A DNA stretch of 64,000 nucleotides from DATAUD01 sp035511075 (GCA_035511075.1 DATKFW010000059.1:62001-126000), one strand, 5' to 3'; positions 35,180 through 44,872 are shown, numbered from the stretch's first letter. The notes: generated by a model not told the origin, from the sequence alone. Program-made: numbers and translations.

Positions 35180-36856
35180 TCACTTTTCCTTGAGACCGGT
35201 TCCTGACGGATCTGGCGGGGCAATGGCATCGTTTACGATGGTTTGCGCCTCCGCCAGGATGCGGCGCAGATGATCGGCCCCCTTGAAGCTCTCGCCATAA
35301 ATCTTGTAAATATCCTCCGTCCCCGAGGGGCGCGCGGCGAACCATCCACTTTCGGCGGTCACTTTCACCCCGCCGATGGGTGCACCGTTGCCGGGCGCCT
35401 GGGTCAGCACGGTCTGGATTTTTTCACCCGCCAACTCAGTGATCCTGACCTGTTTGGCGGAGAGTTTCCCCAATCGTTCCTTTTGATCCGGGGTGGCGCG
35501 CGCCTCAACGCGGTCATAGGCAGGCTCACCGAATTCGCGCGTGAGGTCACGGTAGATTTCGCCGGGATCCTGGCCCATACGGGCGGTGATCTCGGCCGCC
35601 AGCAATGCCGGGACGATTCCATCCTTGTCCGTCGTCCAAACGGCGCCATTAAGACGAAGGAAGGAGGCGCCGGCGCTCTCTTCGCCGCCAAAGCCAAGCG
35701 AACCGTCAAGCAAACCATCCACAAACCACTTGAATCCGACCGGCACCTCGTAGAGTTTCCGGCTGATTTTGGCGGTGACGCGATCGATCATCTGGCTGCT
35801 GACTACCGTTTTGCCGACTGCGGCCGCGTTGCCCCACTTTGGCCGGTGTTGGAATAGGTAGAGGATGGCCGCGGAAAGGTAGTGGTTGGGCGGCAGCAAA
35901 CCCACGCTCCTGGCGACAATTCCGTGCCGGTCATGGTCAGTGTCGCAGGCGAAGGCAAGGTCAAAGCGGTCCTTCATGCCGATCAATCGCTGCATCGCAT
36001 AGGCCGAGGAAGGGTCCATCCGTATCTGCCCATCCCAATCCACGGTCATAAACCGGAAGGTGGGATCGACCGTTTCGTTGACGACGGTAAGATTCAAGCC
36101 ATACTCTTGGGCGATTCGCCCCCAATAATGGACGCCGGCGCCGCCAAGCGGATCGACACCCAGTCTGAGCTTGGAATCGCGGATGGCCCCCATGTCAACG
36201 ACTGCGCCAAGATCCGCAACGTAGGCGCTGAGATAGTCGTGCCGGTGCGTTGTCGAGGCGCGCAAAGCCTGCTCATAGGGAATTCGTTTCACGCCATCGA
36301 GGCGGGCTTCCAAGAGCGCATTGGCCCTGGCCTCGACCCAACCGGTGACAGCTTTGTCCGCCGGGCCGCCATTGGGCGGATTATATTTGAAGCCGCCATC
36401 GTTTGGCGGATTGTGCGAGGGCGTGACGACAATCCCGTCGGCAAGGCCGGTTTTCCTGTCGCGATTGAAGGTCAGAATCGCATGAGAAATCACGGGCGTC
36501 GGAGTGTATTCATCGCCTTCGGAGAGCATCACCTGGACACCATTTGCCGACAGCACCTCAAGTGCGGTGGCGCAGGCAGGAACGGAGACGGCGTGGGTGT
36601 CGATGCCGAGAAACAACGGCCCGTCAATTTTTTGCTGCGCGCGATACTGGCAAATCGCCTGCGTAATCGCCAGAATGTGCCCTTCGTTGAAAGACTTGTT
36701 GAAGGGCGTGCCGCGATGCCCGGAAGTGCCGAAAGCCACCCGTTGCGCCGGGACCGCCGGGTCGGGTTCCCCTGTATAATACGCAGTGATGAGGCGCGGC
36801 ACATCGACCAGCAATGAGAGTGGCGCAGGCTTTCCGGCCAAGGGACTTATTTTCAT
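35180..36856 (-). CDS. pgm: Phosphoglucomutase, alpha-D-glucose-phosphate-specific
   Basis: Interconverts glucose 1-phosphate and glucose 6-phosphate. I start at ATG 36856 because the family begins M-x-ISPLAGKPAP; this gives 558 residues, near the usual 546. The frame stays open for 62 more codons to 37042, with another ATG at 36880, but that upstream part lacks similarity to the family. Motifs: RVAFGTSGHRGTPFNKSF, active-site serine loop VVTPSHNPPNDGGFKYN, metal loop FACDTDHDRHGIV, GGEESAGASFLR, and C-terminal phosphate-binding ARPSGTEDIYKIYGESF. It heads the pgm-glgP-ackA-xfp run. Confidence 0.95.
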   Translation of the reverse strand: MKISPLAGKPAPLSLLVDVPRLITAYYTGEPDPAVPAQRVAFGTSGHRGTPFNKSFNEGHILAITQAICQYRAQQKIDGPLFLGIDTHAVSVPACATALEVLSANGVQVMLSEGDEYTPTPVISHAILTFNRDRKTGLADGIVVTPSHNPPNDGGFKYNPPNGGPADKAVTGWVEARANALLEARLDGVKRIPYEQALRASTTHRHDYLSAYVADLGAVVDMGAIRDSKLRLGVDPLGGAGVHYWGRIAQEYGLNLTVVNETVDPTFRFMTVDWDGQIRMDPSSAYAMQRLIGMKDRFDLAFACDTDHDRHGIVARSVGLLPPNHYLSAAILYLFQHRPKWGNAAAVGKTVVSSQMIDRVTAKISRKLYEVPVGFKWFVDGLLDGSLGFGGEESAGASFLRLNGAVWTTDKDGIVPALLAAEITARMGQDPGEIYRDLTREFGEPAYDRVEARATPDQKERLGKLSAKQVRITELAGEKIQTVLTQAPGNGAPIGGVKVTAESGWFAARPSGTEDIYKIYGESFKGADHLRRILAEAQTIVNDAIAPPDPSGTGLKEK

Positions 36857-37102
36857 GGTGTTCTCGGTGGCGCTGTGCATGCCTTTTCCATTTGCGCTGA
36901 ATCGAGACGTGAAGCGCTCATCCTGTTTATGAATAACACCGGTTAAGGTAAAATCAAATTCGCTTCCCCGTCGCGCGCTTTTTGAATTTCGCCGTGCCTT
37001 ATGGTCCTGGGCGTCAGCGGCGCCACTCGCCGGGTCATTCATCGGCGACCATAAATTGGATCAGCGCGCCGGCGCAATCCGGTGTTTGCCCCATAGACCG
37101 GC

Positions 37103-37501
37103 TTAATCGCCGCTCTCTTGTGACTCGAAGACGCCCTCGATGGCAGCGAGCAATTGCGTGGTGCTCAGCGGTTTCTCGAGCAAGGCTGCCGCCCCAAGGG
37201 AGAGGCATTCGGCCTTTACGGCGGGACTGCCAAACGCAGTCAGCACAATCACCGGCAACGTTGGAAAAATCTCGTGGATGGCGTAAATCACCGTCATTCC
37301 GGTCACAGCGGGCATCCGTAAGTCAGTGATGACGAAATCGACCCTTTTTTGACATGTGCTCAGCATTTTGAGAGCTTCGCACGCGGATTCGGTGCTGGTG
37401 ACAACGGCCCCCTCGCCGGTCAACACCTTGTTGAGTGCGCGAAGCATTCTGGTGTCGTCATCAATAATAAGAACAGACTTTTTATCAAGGCTTGCGGTCA
37501 T
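37103..37501 (-). CDS. Single-domain response regulator
   Basis: A 132-residue receiver domain without output domain (CheY-like in shape). The start at ATG 37501 (MTASLDKKSVLIIDDD) is chosen because the longer frame adds 34 unrelated residues. Acidic pocket IIDDD at 12-16, phospho-acceptor Asp60 in FVITDLRMP, Thr in VLTAFG and Lys in LLEKPLS are all present. It lies after a histidine kinase and a broken receiver gene on the same strand and could be the present partner of the kinase. It ends about 245 bases before the pgm start. Confidence 0.88.
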   Translation of the reverse strand: MTASLDKKSVLIIDDDTRMLRALNKVLTGEGAVVTSTESACEALKMLSTCQKRVDFVITDLRMPAVTGMTVIYAIHEIFPTLPVIVLTAFGSPAVKAECLSLGAAALLEKPLSTTQLLAAIEGVFESQESGD

Positions 37502-37727
37502 AAATGGTCCTAGTGTTGCGGGAAGAATGCCAACAACCGAAGTTGGTCGAGAACTGTTTGAGTGAGAAACCGTTGTGACTCCATAACATCCGGGTCTCGA
37601 CAATCGGATCCAATGCGTTGCGCCAAAACGGCAGTGCGCTTCTACTATCTTGGCAGTCGACTTTGCCTGCGGCGTTGCGCAGGCGCGCGTCGTCGTCCAC
37701 GACCAAGATATGTGATCGGGCGCCCAT
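37485..37727 (-). pseudogene. Response-regulator remnant
   Basis: The ATG at 37727 lies one base after the kinase stop. The first codons read MGARSHILVVDDDARLRN, a textbook receiver-domain start, but the following 60 residues (AAGKVDCQDSRSALPFW and on) have no receiver features: no phospho-acceptor Asp, no Thr, no Lys. The frame then runs past the start codon of the intact regulator at 37501. This looks like a response regulator that lost nearly all of its body by deletion, leaving the beginning. Confidence 0.65.
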
Positions 37728-37728
37728 A

Positions 37729-38850
37729 TCAGGATTTTTCCGCCAACGGCAGTGAGATCGTGAAGGTGGCGCCCTTATCGACGGCGCTCTCGCATTCGAT
37801 ATGGCCCCCGTGTTCGGTGACGATTTGCTGGGCCAGGGCCAGCCCCAGGCCTGTGCCATCCGTCTTTGTCGTAAAAAACGGTTCGAACAACCGTGAGAGT
37901 TGTTCTGGCGTCATGCCAGTGCCGCTGTCGCTTATGCGCACCAGAGCGCATTGGCCATCGCGCCAGGTGCCGACGGTCAGGTCGCCGCCCTCCGGCATCG
38001 CTTCGCATCCGTTGCGGATGAGGTTGAGGGCCGTTTGCCACAATTGCTCTGCGTCGGCGTTGATCGTCGTGAGGGCGGGATCAAAATGGGTGTGCAGCTT
38101 CACGTTGGTCCGTTCGACCTCGGCGAAAAGAAACGCCAGTTTCTGGTCCAGAAACGCGTTCAGGGCCACCGGACACCGTTGCAATTTGGGCAGCCGGGCG
38201 AACTGGAGGTAATCCTCGATGACGCGCTGGATGCGATGAGCCTCCTCGCGGATGTCTTTAACAAGCGAGCGTCCTTCGTCGGGCAAATGGCCGTTGCCGC
38301 CGGCCAGCTTTTCAATCTCCTTGTAGATGAGGTCCAGATTCAGCGTGATGGAACCGAGCGGATTGCGAATCTCATGGGCCACCTGCGCAGCCATCGAGCC
38401 GACCATGGCGAGCCGTTCGGCCTGAAGTTTGGCCGCTTCCAGCCGCTTCCGCTCCCGAATTTCCGCCTCCAAGGCAGCCGTGCGCCGCTGAACAATCTCT
38501 TCAAGGTGGTAGTGGGCCGTCTGAAAGGCCGAAAGCAGGCACACCACGACCACAAAAAGCACAAACAACATCAAGGCGTTCCAATACGGGGTCAGGCGAT
38601 GCCGATAGACAAATCCCGACACCAAATCGGAGATAAACCATATAGCTGTGCTGGCCAGCGCGGCGAAGATCCCAGCTCTCCGTCCAGCCACCCAGCAGAC
38701 CCAGCAAATCGGCAACAGATAAAATGCCGAGAGGGCAAAGTCGCGTCCGGTGATGAAGTCCAGGGAACCGATCAAGAGCGTCAGCGCGAGCGCCAGACCC
38801 ATGACCAGGGGCTTTGGCAGGGACAATATTCGCTCCATTGACACGTTCAT
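37729..38850 (-). CDS. Membrane sensor histidine kinase (NtrB-like core)
   Basis: A 373-residue kinase. Residues about 14-108 contain four or so transmembrane helices with little periplasmic sequence, then a coiled linker (EEIVQRRTAALEAEIRERKR). The HisKA box VAHEIRNPLGSITLN carries the phosphorylated His (about 160), followed by N-box LIRNGCEAMPEGG, DSGTGMTPEQLSRLFEPFFTTK and GTGLGLALAQQIVTEHGG. Such NtrB-like kinases usually pair with an adjacent regulator; here the immediate one is a remnant and the next is a lone receiver. The signal is not known. Confidence 0.9.
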   Translation of the reverse strand: MNVSMERILSLPKPLVMGLALALTLLIGSLDFITGRDFALSAFYLLPICWVCWVAGRRAGIFAALASTAIWFISDLVSGFVYRHRLTPYWNALMLFVLFVVVVCLLSAFQTAHYHLEEIVQRRTAALEAEIRERKRLEAAKLQAERLAMVGSMAAQVAHEIRNPLGSITLNLDLIYKEIEKLAGGNGHLPDEGRSLVKDIREEAHRIQRVIEDYLQFARLPKLQRCPVALNAFLDQKLAFLFAEVERTNVKLHTHFDPALTTINADAEQLWQTALNLIRNGCEAMPEGGDLTVGTWRDGQCALVRISDSGTGMTPEQLSRLFEPFFTTKTDGTGLGLALAQQIVTEHGGHIECESAVDKGATFTISLPLAEKS

Positions 38851-39374
38851 CAGAAATTAAATCCGCACAGTATGTGACCAATCAGCCCGGCGTTTGTTCG
38901 AGAGTTTCTTCCCGCGCCGTTACCGCCCCGGATGGAGTCAGGCATCGTTTCGGCGATTGCTCGAAGCCGCCCTATTATTGACTCGTCGCGATGCCGGCGC
39001 TTCTGGTCCTTCTACGGCAGGTTGCAAATTTGTAATTCCGCCGAAAGCTCGCAGCCATGTGCCCGTGATCTGTTACTTACAGAACGAAGCGTGATCGATG
39101 TGATGCCGTGGAAATAAGAAAAGCGAATGATCGACGAATGTATATCGGGCCCAATCCGGCCGTTCGGGCGGTGCATGACGTTGTTTGGCGGAAATGAAAT
39201 TGGGCATGACGAAATCAATTTCGGGAGCGCAGATTTCGAAGTCATTGTGCATCGCGACCCTCCCGTAGTAAGGCGTCGCGGTGATGGCTGACAGTGTCGG
39301 CCGCCTCCGTCAGCGCCTCCCGAAAATGCCTGTCATCATGCGCGTTACCGGCAGTCTCGGCCGCGGCCGGGCTG
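38851..39374. other. 524-base stretch without a convincing gene
   Basis: Lies between two minus-strand kinase genes. Short open frames on both strands have poor composition and no ribosome sites. I see no tRNA, no strong terminator hairpin and no repeat. It should hold the promoter of the kinase starting at 38850 and the end of the CusS-like transcript. Confidence 0.5.
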
Positions 39375-40775
39375 TCAGATCGCCGCCGCTGACTGCGGGA
39401 TGCTCACCGTGAACTCCGATCCTTCGCCCGGCTGGCTCTGCACGGACACTGTGCCGTGATGGGCTTCGACAATCGCTTTGACCAGACTTAATCCGAGTCC
39501 CAGGCCGCGTTGCGAGCGGCTCTTGTCGCCGCGGTAGAGACGCTCCCAGATGCGCGGTTGCTCGTTCGGCGGGATGCCCATGCCCGTGTCGCGAATACGC
39601 ACCGCCACGTTGCCGGCTTCAACGCCGCAGCAGAGGCGGACATTGCCGCCCTCGTGCGTGTATTTGAGGGCGTTGTCCAGGAGGTTGGCAAAGGCCTGGC
39701 GCATGCGTGTCGCGTCCACAACGGCTTCGCAGGGCTGCGGAAAGTCCATGGTGACGGTGATGCGCTTTTCTTCGGCGACGAATTCGTACAGGCCCACCAC
39801 GCTCGACAGCAGCGAGGCGATGGAAGTCTTTTCGAGGTTTAACTTCAACATACCTGCCTCGGCCTCGGTGATATCCATGAGCGCGGTGAGCATGGTCAGG
39901 ACGCGGTCGGTTTCCTCGACGCAATCCGCCAGGGCTTCGCGCGCGGCGTGATCTTGTGTGGCCTGGACGGCAAGCTCCGCCGTGGCGCGCAGGCGTGTCA
40001 GCGGGGTGCGGAGATCGTGGGCGACGTTGTCCAACGCTTCACGCATGCCCCTGATGAGCGACTGGTTTTTGTCCAGGACGCGGTTGAACTGGCGGGCCAG
40101 GTCCTCCAGTTCAGTCTGGCGCGCGCTGGCGGGGACGCGCGCCGAGAGGTTGCCGGTGTCAATAATGGCGCGCGCCGTGGCTACGACTTCGCGGACGGGT
40201 TTGGTGGCGCGGTGGGCAAAGAACGCGCCGCCCAGCACGCCGAGCAGCAACGTGGGGGTCATGACAATGAGGAAATTGCGGCGAAAGGGCTGGAGCACGG
40301 CTTCCCGGTTGTTGGTGCTGCGGCCCACTTGCAAGACCGAGTCGTCGGGCAATCGCATCGCGGCGACGGTGAAATCGCGTTCCTGGTCCTTGGGAATGCG
40401 CAGCCAGACAAGGCGCGACATGTCGGGATCGAGCGTGGAGGTGTCCACCTGGACCCAATCGTCCGGAACGGCCAGAAACAAGACCGTGTTGAGTTGACCT
40501 GTCAGACGCACGAAGAAGGATTTGGTCTTGTCCGAATCGCGGCTGTGGCGGACGAGGTTCTGCAACGCGGGCAGGCCGCCGTTTTCATAGACCGCTTCGC
40601 ATTCCCTGAGGCGGGCCTCAATGACTTCGCGGTCCTTGCGTTGCAGCGTTGAAGCGAGCAGCAGGTAAAGCAGCCCGAATAGAATGGCCGCGCTGATCGT
40701 GAAGAGTGCCGCGTACGCCAGGATCAGGCGGAACGTGAAACTGCGCGCCATGCGTTCAAGCGGGTTTGAGGACAT
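39375..40775 (-). CDS. Sensor histidine kinase, CusS/heavy-metal type
   Basis: A 466-residue kinase with two transmembrane helices (about 15-38 and 173-195) enclosing a periplasmic sensor domain. A HAMP segment follows (RATKPVREVVATARAI), then HisKA with His in NVAHDLRTPLTRLRATAEL, N box NLLDNALKYTHEGG, G1 RIRDTGMGIPPNEQPRIWE, and GLGLGLSLVKAIVEAHHG. The architecture is like CusS and other IIIA kinases for metals or envelope stress. Its start overlaps the end of its regulator by 20 bases. No metal-efflux gene lies nearby, so the signal is not indicated. Confidence 0.92.
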   Translation of the reverse strand: MSSNPLERMARSFTFRLILAYAALFTISAAILFGLLYLLLASTLQRKDREVIEARLRECEAVYENGGLPALQNLVRHSRDSDKTKSFFVRLTGQLNTVLFLAVPDDWVQVDTSTLDPDMSRLVWLRIPKDQERDFTVAAMRLPDDSVLQVGRSTNNREAVLQPFRRNFLIVMTPTLLLGVLGGAFFAHRATKPVREVVATARAIIDTGNLSARVPASARQTELEDLARQFNRVLDKNQSLIRGMREALDNVAHDLRTPLTRLRATAELAVQATQDHAAREALADCVEETDRVLTMLTALMDITEAEAGMLKLNLEKTSIASLLSSVVGLYEFVAEEKRITVTMDFPQPCEAVVDATRMRQAFANLLDNALKYTHEGGNVRLCCGVEAGNVAVRIRDTGMGIPPNEQPRIWERLYRGDKSRSQRGLGLGLSLVKAIVEAHHGTVSVQSQPGEGSEFTVSIPQSAAAI

Positions 40776-41430
40776 AGCCGACTCCGCGGAGCGTATGGAT
40801 GAGTTTGACGGGAAAGTCCTTGTCCACCTTGGACCGCAACCGGTGAACCAGGACGTCCACGACGTTGGTTTGCGGGTCGAAACTGTAATCCCAGAGCTGC
40901 TCCAAAATCATGGTCTTGGTGACCGCTCGGCCGGGATGGCGCAGAAGCAGTTCCAGCAGCGCGAACTCGCGGGATTGAAGCTCGATTTTTTGTACGCCGC
41001 GCACGACCTCGCGCGTGATCAAATCCATTGTGAGGTCGCCCGACGAGAGTTTTGTGGGTTCGGCGGCGTGCGACGCGCGGCGGATGAGCGCCTGCACGCG
41101 GGCCAGCAGCTCGGAAAACGCAAAGGGCTTGGTGAGATAATCGTCGCCGCCGGCCTGCAGGCCTCTCACGCGGTCGTCCACGCGGGCCCTGGCGCTGAGG
41201 ATGAGCACCGGCGTGAGAATTTTGTCCTGGCGCAACTGGCGCAGCAGCGAAAGCCCGTCGAGCTTGGGCAGCATGATGTCGATCACGGCGGCGTCGTAGT
41301 TGACAGCCCGGGCCAGCGCCAAGCCGTTCTCGCCATCGGACGCATGGTCGGCGGCGAAGCCGTTTTGCTTCAGGCCGTTGACCACGAAGGAGGCGATTTT
41401 GCTGTCATCCTCAACTACAAGCACGCGCAT
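40756..41430 (-). CDS. OmpR/CusR-type response regulator
   Basis: A 224-residue transcription factor with an N-terminal receiver (MRVLVVEDDSKIASFV, phospho-acceptor Asp51 in AVIDIMLPKLDG, Lys in YLTKPFAFSELL) and a C-terminal winged helix (REFALLELLLRHPGRAVTKT, ILEQLWDYSFDPQTNVVDVLVHRLRSKVDKD). It is the first gene of a two-gene operon with the overlapping kinase. The pair probably controls genes elsewhere or itself. Confidence 0.93.
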   Translation of the reverse strand: MRVLVVEDDSKIASFVVNGLKQNGFAADHASDGENGLALARAVNYDAAVIDIMLPKLDGLSLLRQLRQDKILTPVLILSARARVDDRVRGLQAGGDDYLTKPFAFSELLARVQALIRRASHAAEPTKLSSGDLTMDLITREVVRGVQKIELQSREFALLELLLRHPGRAVTKTMILEQLWDYSFDPQTNVVDVLVHRLRSKVDKDFPVKLIHTLRGVGYVLKPA

Positions 41431-41557
41431 AACCCAAGTACGTCCGAGTGTATCCCGGACTTTGGCGCAAAGAAATCTTTAAAGGGGTCGCCTTTGTGCC
41501 AACGGTCGGACCCATTGAATTAACGGAACGGTTCTACATTATTTAATGGCAAACGGC

Positions 41558-44500
41558 TCAAGGCGCCGACGGCGAAGCTTCCGCCCTCCGGGTCAAAACC
41601 ACCGGGCCGACCCAGCGGGTATTGTACTTGTCAATCCAGCCGTCGTCCAGGCGCGCGGCTTGTGGCTGGCGGCCGTAGGCCTGGTCGTCCATTCCGCGAA
41701 ACGGGAGCGGACCAACGGCCCACCCGTGCCCGACGTGAAAATCGGCGTCCTTGTCCCAGCCGGCGACATACAGGAAGAAATCCCTCTCAAACCCGGCCGG
41801 TTTGGGGGGGAGCCGGCTGGCTTGGAAGGACAACGCCAATTCGTCGCCCCCGTTAAGCAGCGCCAGCTTGTCGTCGCGCTCGCCAACCAATTCGTCCACC
41901 GGTCCGTAGCGCGTACACCAGCCCGCGGGCGTGCGGTCCCATGGCGGGGCGGACGAAACGAGATCATATTCCGGAGTCAGAGGCAGCCAATCGGGCAGGC
42001 TCGCGTATCGGCTGAATCCGCGCCAGCGTAAGTCGGCGTGGTCCGGTGCCAGCGTGATTCGCGTGTTCCGATCTGCCGTCACTCTCTCGCACAACGCGGC
42101 GCAATCCCAATGAATCTCGAAAGCTGTTGTCAACCGAAGATGGAGCGCGCCGGGCGGCAGTTTATTCTGCAGGTCCACCAGGATGGTTTTGGTCTTTCCG
42201 GCAGGGGCGCCGACGTCGGTGGCGACCCGCTTCCACGAACCATCCGGGAGTTGCGCCTCGAGCGTTGGGAACGGAAACGGAAGGGCCGGATCCAACGAAG
42301 CGGCCACATTGGCCATTCCTCCGCCAAAGCGCAGCCAGCCCGTCAGGACCAGGACCAGAGGCCGGTCCACGGGCAGCGGGCCAAAATCCATCGTGACCGA
42401 GAAGGGTTCTGCCAGGCCGCGCAGTTGCGGCTGGCGCAGGCGGACCGGCGAAACCATCCGGCCATCGATGCGGGCCAGGGCCTCAGTGACGTCCAAGCCG
42501 TCGCTGCGCGCGGCGTGTCGAAGCGGGGCAACGGGGCGCAACGTCCAGAGTTCATGGGGCGGGAAGGGTTTGGCGGCGTGCATTTTGCTTGTGGGATAAA
42601 CAAGGGTCCCGGCCGGATGATCCACCACCACCAGGCTCGCTGCGTCCAGATAGAGGACTTCGCGCAATTCTTCCGTAACCCTGAGTTGGTATGCGCCATT
42701 GGTGGGGGGAAACTGTTGATCATTTCCAAGGTTCAAATACTCCTCCGGATCGGTATCGATATAGCGCGATTCCGTCAGGGGCAGCCCGAGGGGAGCGGCG
42801 CCGAGGATGTCCGTCACGAATCTGAATCGCTTGCCGTCCCAGGCGTAGAGATAGGGACAGGAACCGGTCGGCAGTGTCAATTCGTCCAGCGTCAAGACGC
42901 GCGCATCGACCGGGACGTCCACCAGCGTTGTCGCGAGATCGAACCAATGGACTTTGAGCGTGTCGAGTTTTTCATGTTGGCCAACGCCGATTTCCAACGG
43001 AAGTTGATGCAGCGTGCGGCTGGTCCGCCAATGGCCCGACGTTAACTCGATGCGCACACCCAGCGCGCTGGCATTGGAGCGATGGCCGGCCAGGCGCAGT
43101 TTCAATTGGCGGTTGGCGTTGCCGCCGTCATTTCGCCAGAATTGCAAACCGTGGGTGGAACTGGTGATCAAATCCGTGTCGCCGTCGCCATCGAAATCGG
43201 CGGCCACCATTGCGTCGGCTGAAGCGATTTGATCCAGACCCAGTTCGGCAGTGACATCCGCAAAACCTTTGTGCCCGACATTGCGCCAAACGCGCACGCC
43301 GTTCTGCCCGTAGGCAATCACGTCGAGCCAACCGTCGTTATCGTAATCAACCAGCAGCAGCCCTTTGACGCGCAACCCGCGCAATGGAAGGCTCAACCGC
43401 TCTTTGACGCCGCCAAAGACAATGGTGATCTGGCTTTCGCCCGCCACCACCAAATCGGGCTGGAGATCGTTATTCAAATCTCCTGTCGCTATAACCGATC
43501 CGACCGGCCAGTCAGCGGCCAAATTAGTCTCTACAAAGACGCCGGCGCGCTCTTTGGCGAAGTACACGGGGGGACGGCCCGTTCGTGCTGCAATGATTCC
43601 CGGCAACCCGTCATTGTTCCAGTCCTCGCAGGTGACGTTTTCGATGTCGGGCAAGAGCGCGGGCAGGCCGGAATTGGTTGTATTGTCCATAAAGTAAAAA
43701 TTTCCCAAATTGCGATAAACGCGCAATCCCCGGCCCCCTGGTAGAACGGCCAGCAGGTCCAGCCTTCCGGTAAAATCGAGGTCCGCCAAGAGGCCGCTGC
43801 GCGCCGTCAAGTCCCGCAATCCCGACAGTTTTGTGAAGTCGCGTATTTGGCCCTTGGTGTCGAATTTGAAAACGCGCGAATCCTGTTCGCCGAGCACGAC
43901 GAGGTCTTCAAACCCGTCGTTGTCGAGGTCTCCCGCCAGACAGGTATCGTAAGGGGCGCCGGGTTTGGAGGGGAGCAACTTGCCCAGAGGTTCAAAGCGC
44001 CCCTGACGGTTGTCCAACAAACGGAATCCCGCGTCCCCTTCCGTGGCGAAGAGACTATTGCGTCCATCGTGATTGTAGTCGATGACTGCCATGGGCCCGT
44101 GGTAATCCCGGCCGTGCGCGCCGAACGCCGTGGAAGTGGCTTCGACAAAACGAACGGGAACGCCGCGCGCGGCGGGTTGTTCCAGGTCAAACGCAACCTG
44201 CGGTTGGGTGTATTTGCAACGCTCGAAGGCCGCCGGTCCACTGGAGCCGATGTTCGGGTTCCTGGCAAGAATCTGCTGGTGTGCCTGCAATTCGCGGGCG
44301 GCATCGTCCGGCCGCCCAGCCTGCTGAAAGAGGCGGCTGAGTTGATAGTGGGCCGACGGGTGCTCGGGCTCAAATTGGATTACCGTCTCGAAGTCCTGGA
44401 TGGCGTCGTCGAGGTGACCCAACCGCGCCTGGGCCAGGCCGAGTTGGAAATTGAGCGCCGTAACGGCGGGATCAATTTTCTGGGACTGCTCGAAGGCTTC

Positions 44501-44872
44501 GACGGCTGCCTCCGGCTGATCCAGATGGAGGCAGGCGCAGCCCATGATGTAATATGCCGCGCCGTTGTTGCGATCCAGTTTCAGCGCCTGTTGACATAAA
44601 TCAATGGCTGCCGCGTTACTGCCGGCCAGTATAGAGGCATTGGCCAGATTCAGGCGGACGTTGATGTCCTCCGGCGCAAGCTGAAGGGCGCGCGCATAGG
44701 TTGCGATGGCGTTTGTGGAGTCTTGCTTTTCCAGATAGCCATTGCCGCGGCTCATGAGGCTCGTGAAAGAGTCATTTGTCGGCGACGTATGAGAAAAAAG
44801 GACGGCCGCGACGATGAGCGCAACCCCGAAACCAACCCATAGGAGGCGCCTGGCCATCGCGAACGTCCTCAA
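41558..44872 (-). CDS. TPR and FG-GAP/VCBS protein with large C-terminal domain
   Basis: A 1104-residue exported or membrane-anchored protein. A hydrophobic helix (about 8-26) is followed by tetratricopeptide repeats (about 30-200: GNGYLEKQDSTNAIATYARA, NNGAAYYIMGCACLHLDQPE and others). Residues about 240-600 hold FG-GAP-like calcium-binding repeats (VIDYNHDGRNSLFA, AGDLDNDGFEDLVV, LVDYDNDGWLDVIA, AADFDGDGDTDLIT). An ASPIC/UnbV-like stretch follows (HQLPLEIGVGQHEKLDTLKVHW). The last 430 residues, starting GSCPYLYAWDGKRFRFVTDI, form a strand-rich domain I do not recognise. It overlaps the CRTAC gene by 4 bases (ATGA) and is the last gene of the run. Confidence 0.85.
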   Translation of the reverse strand: MRTFAMARRLLWVGFGVALIVAAVLFSHTSPTNDSFTSLMSRGNGYLEKQDSTNAIATYARALQLAPEDINVRLNLANASILAGSNAAAIDLCQQALKLDRNNGAAYYIMGCACLHLDQPEAAVEAFEQSQKIDPAVTALNFQLGLAQARLGHLDDAIQDFETVIQFEPEHPSAHYQLSRLFQQAGRPDDAARELQAHQQILARNPNIGSSGPAAFERCKYTQPQVAFDLEQPAARGVPVRFVEATSTAFGAHGRDYHGPMAVIDYNHDGRNSLFATEGDAGFRLLDNRQGRFEPLGKLLPSKPGAPYDTCLAGDLDNDGFEDLVVLGEQDSRVFKFDTKGQIRDFTKLSGLRDLTARSGLLADLDFTGRLDLLAVLPGGRGLRVYRNLGNFYFMDNTTNSGLPALLPDIENVTCEDWNNDGLPGIIAARTGRPPVYFAKERAGVFVETNLAADWPVGSVIATGDLNNDLQPDLVVAGESQITIVFGGVKERLSLPLRGLRVKGLLLVDYDNDGWLDVIAYGQNGVRVWRNVGHKGFADVTAELGLDQIASADAMVAADFDGDGDTDLITSSTHGLQFWRNDGGNANRQLKLRLAGHRSNASALGVRIELTSGHWRTSRTLHQLPLEIGVGQHEKLDTLKVHWFDLATTLVDVPVDARVLTLDELTLPTGSCPYLYAWDGKRFRFVTDILGAAPLGLPLTESRYIDTDPEEYLNLGNDQQFPPTNGAYQLRVTEELREVLYLDAASLVVVDHPAGTLVYPTSKMHAAKPFPPHELWTLRPVAPLRHAARSDGLDVTEALARIDGRMVSPVRLRQPQLRGLAEPFSVTMDFGPLPVDRPLVLVLTGWLRFGGGMANVAASLDPALPFPFPTLEAQLPDGSWKRVATDVGAPAGKTKTILVDLQNKLPPGALHLRLTTAFEIHWDCAALCERVTADRNTRITLAPDHADLRWRGFSRYASLPDWLPLTPEYDLVSSAPPWDRTPAGWCTRYGPVDELVGERDDKLALLNGGDELALSFQASRLPPKPAGFERDFFLYVAGWDKDADFHVGHGWAVGPLPFRGMDDQAYGRQPQAARLDDGWIDKYNTRWVGPVVLTRRAEASPSAP

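Noticed and set aside
36857..37042. N-terminal extension of phosphoglucomutase by 62 residues
   Set aside because: Family proteins start at the ISPLAGKP segment; the extension is polar and unlike any pgm N-terminus.
38894..39245. Short frames in the gap between the two kinases as small genes
   Set aside because: No ribosome sites, no signal or domain features, and composition like random sequence.
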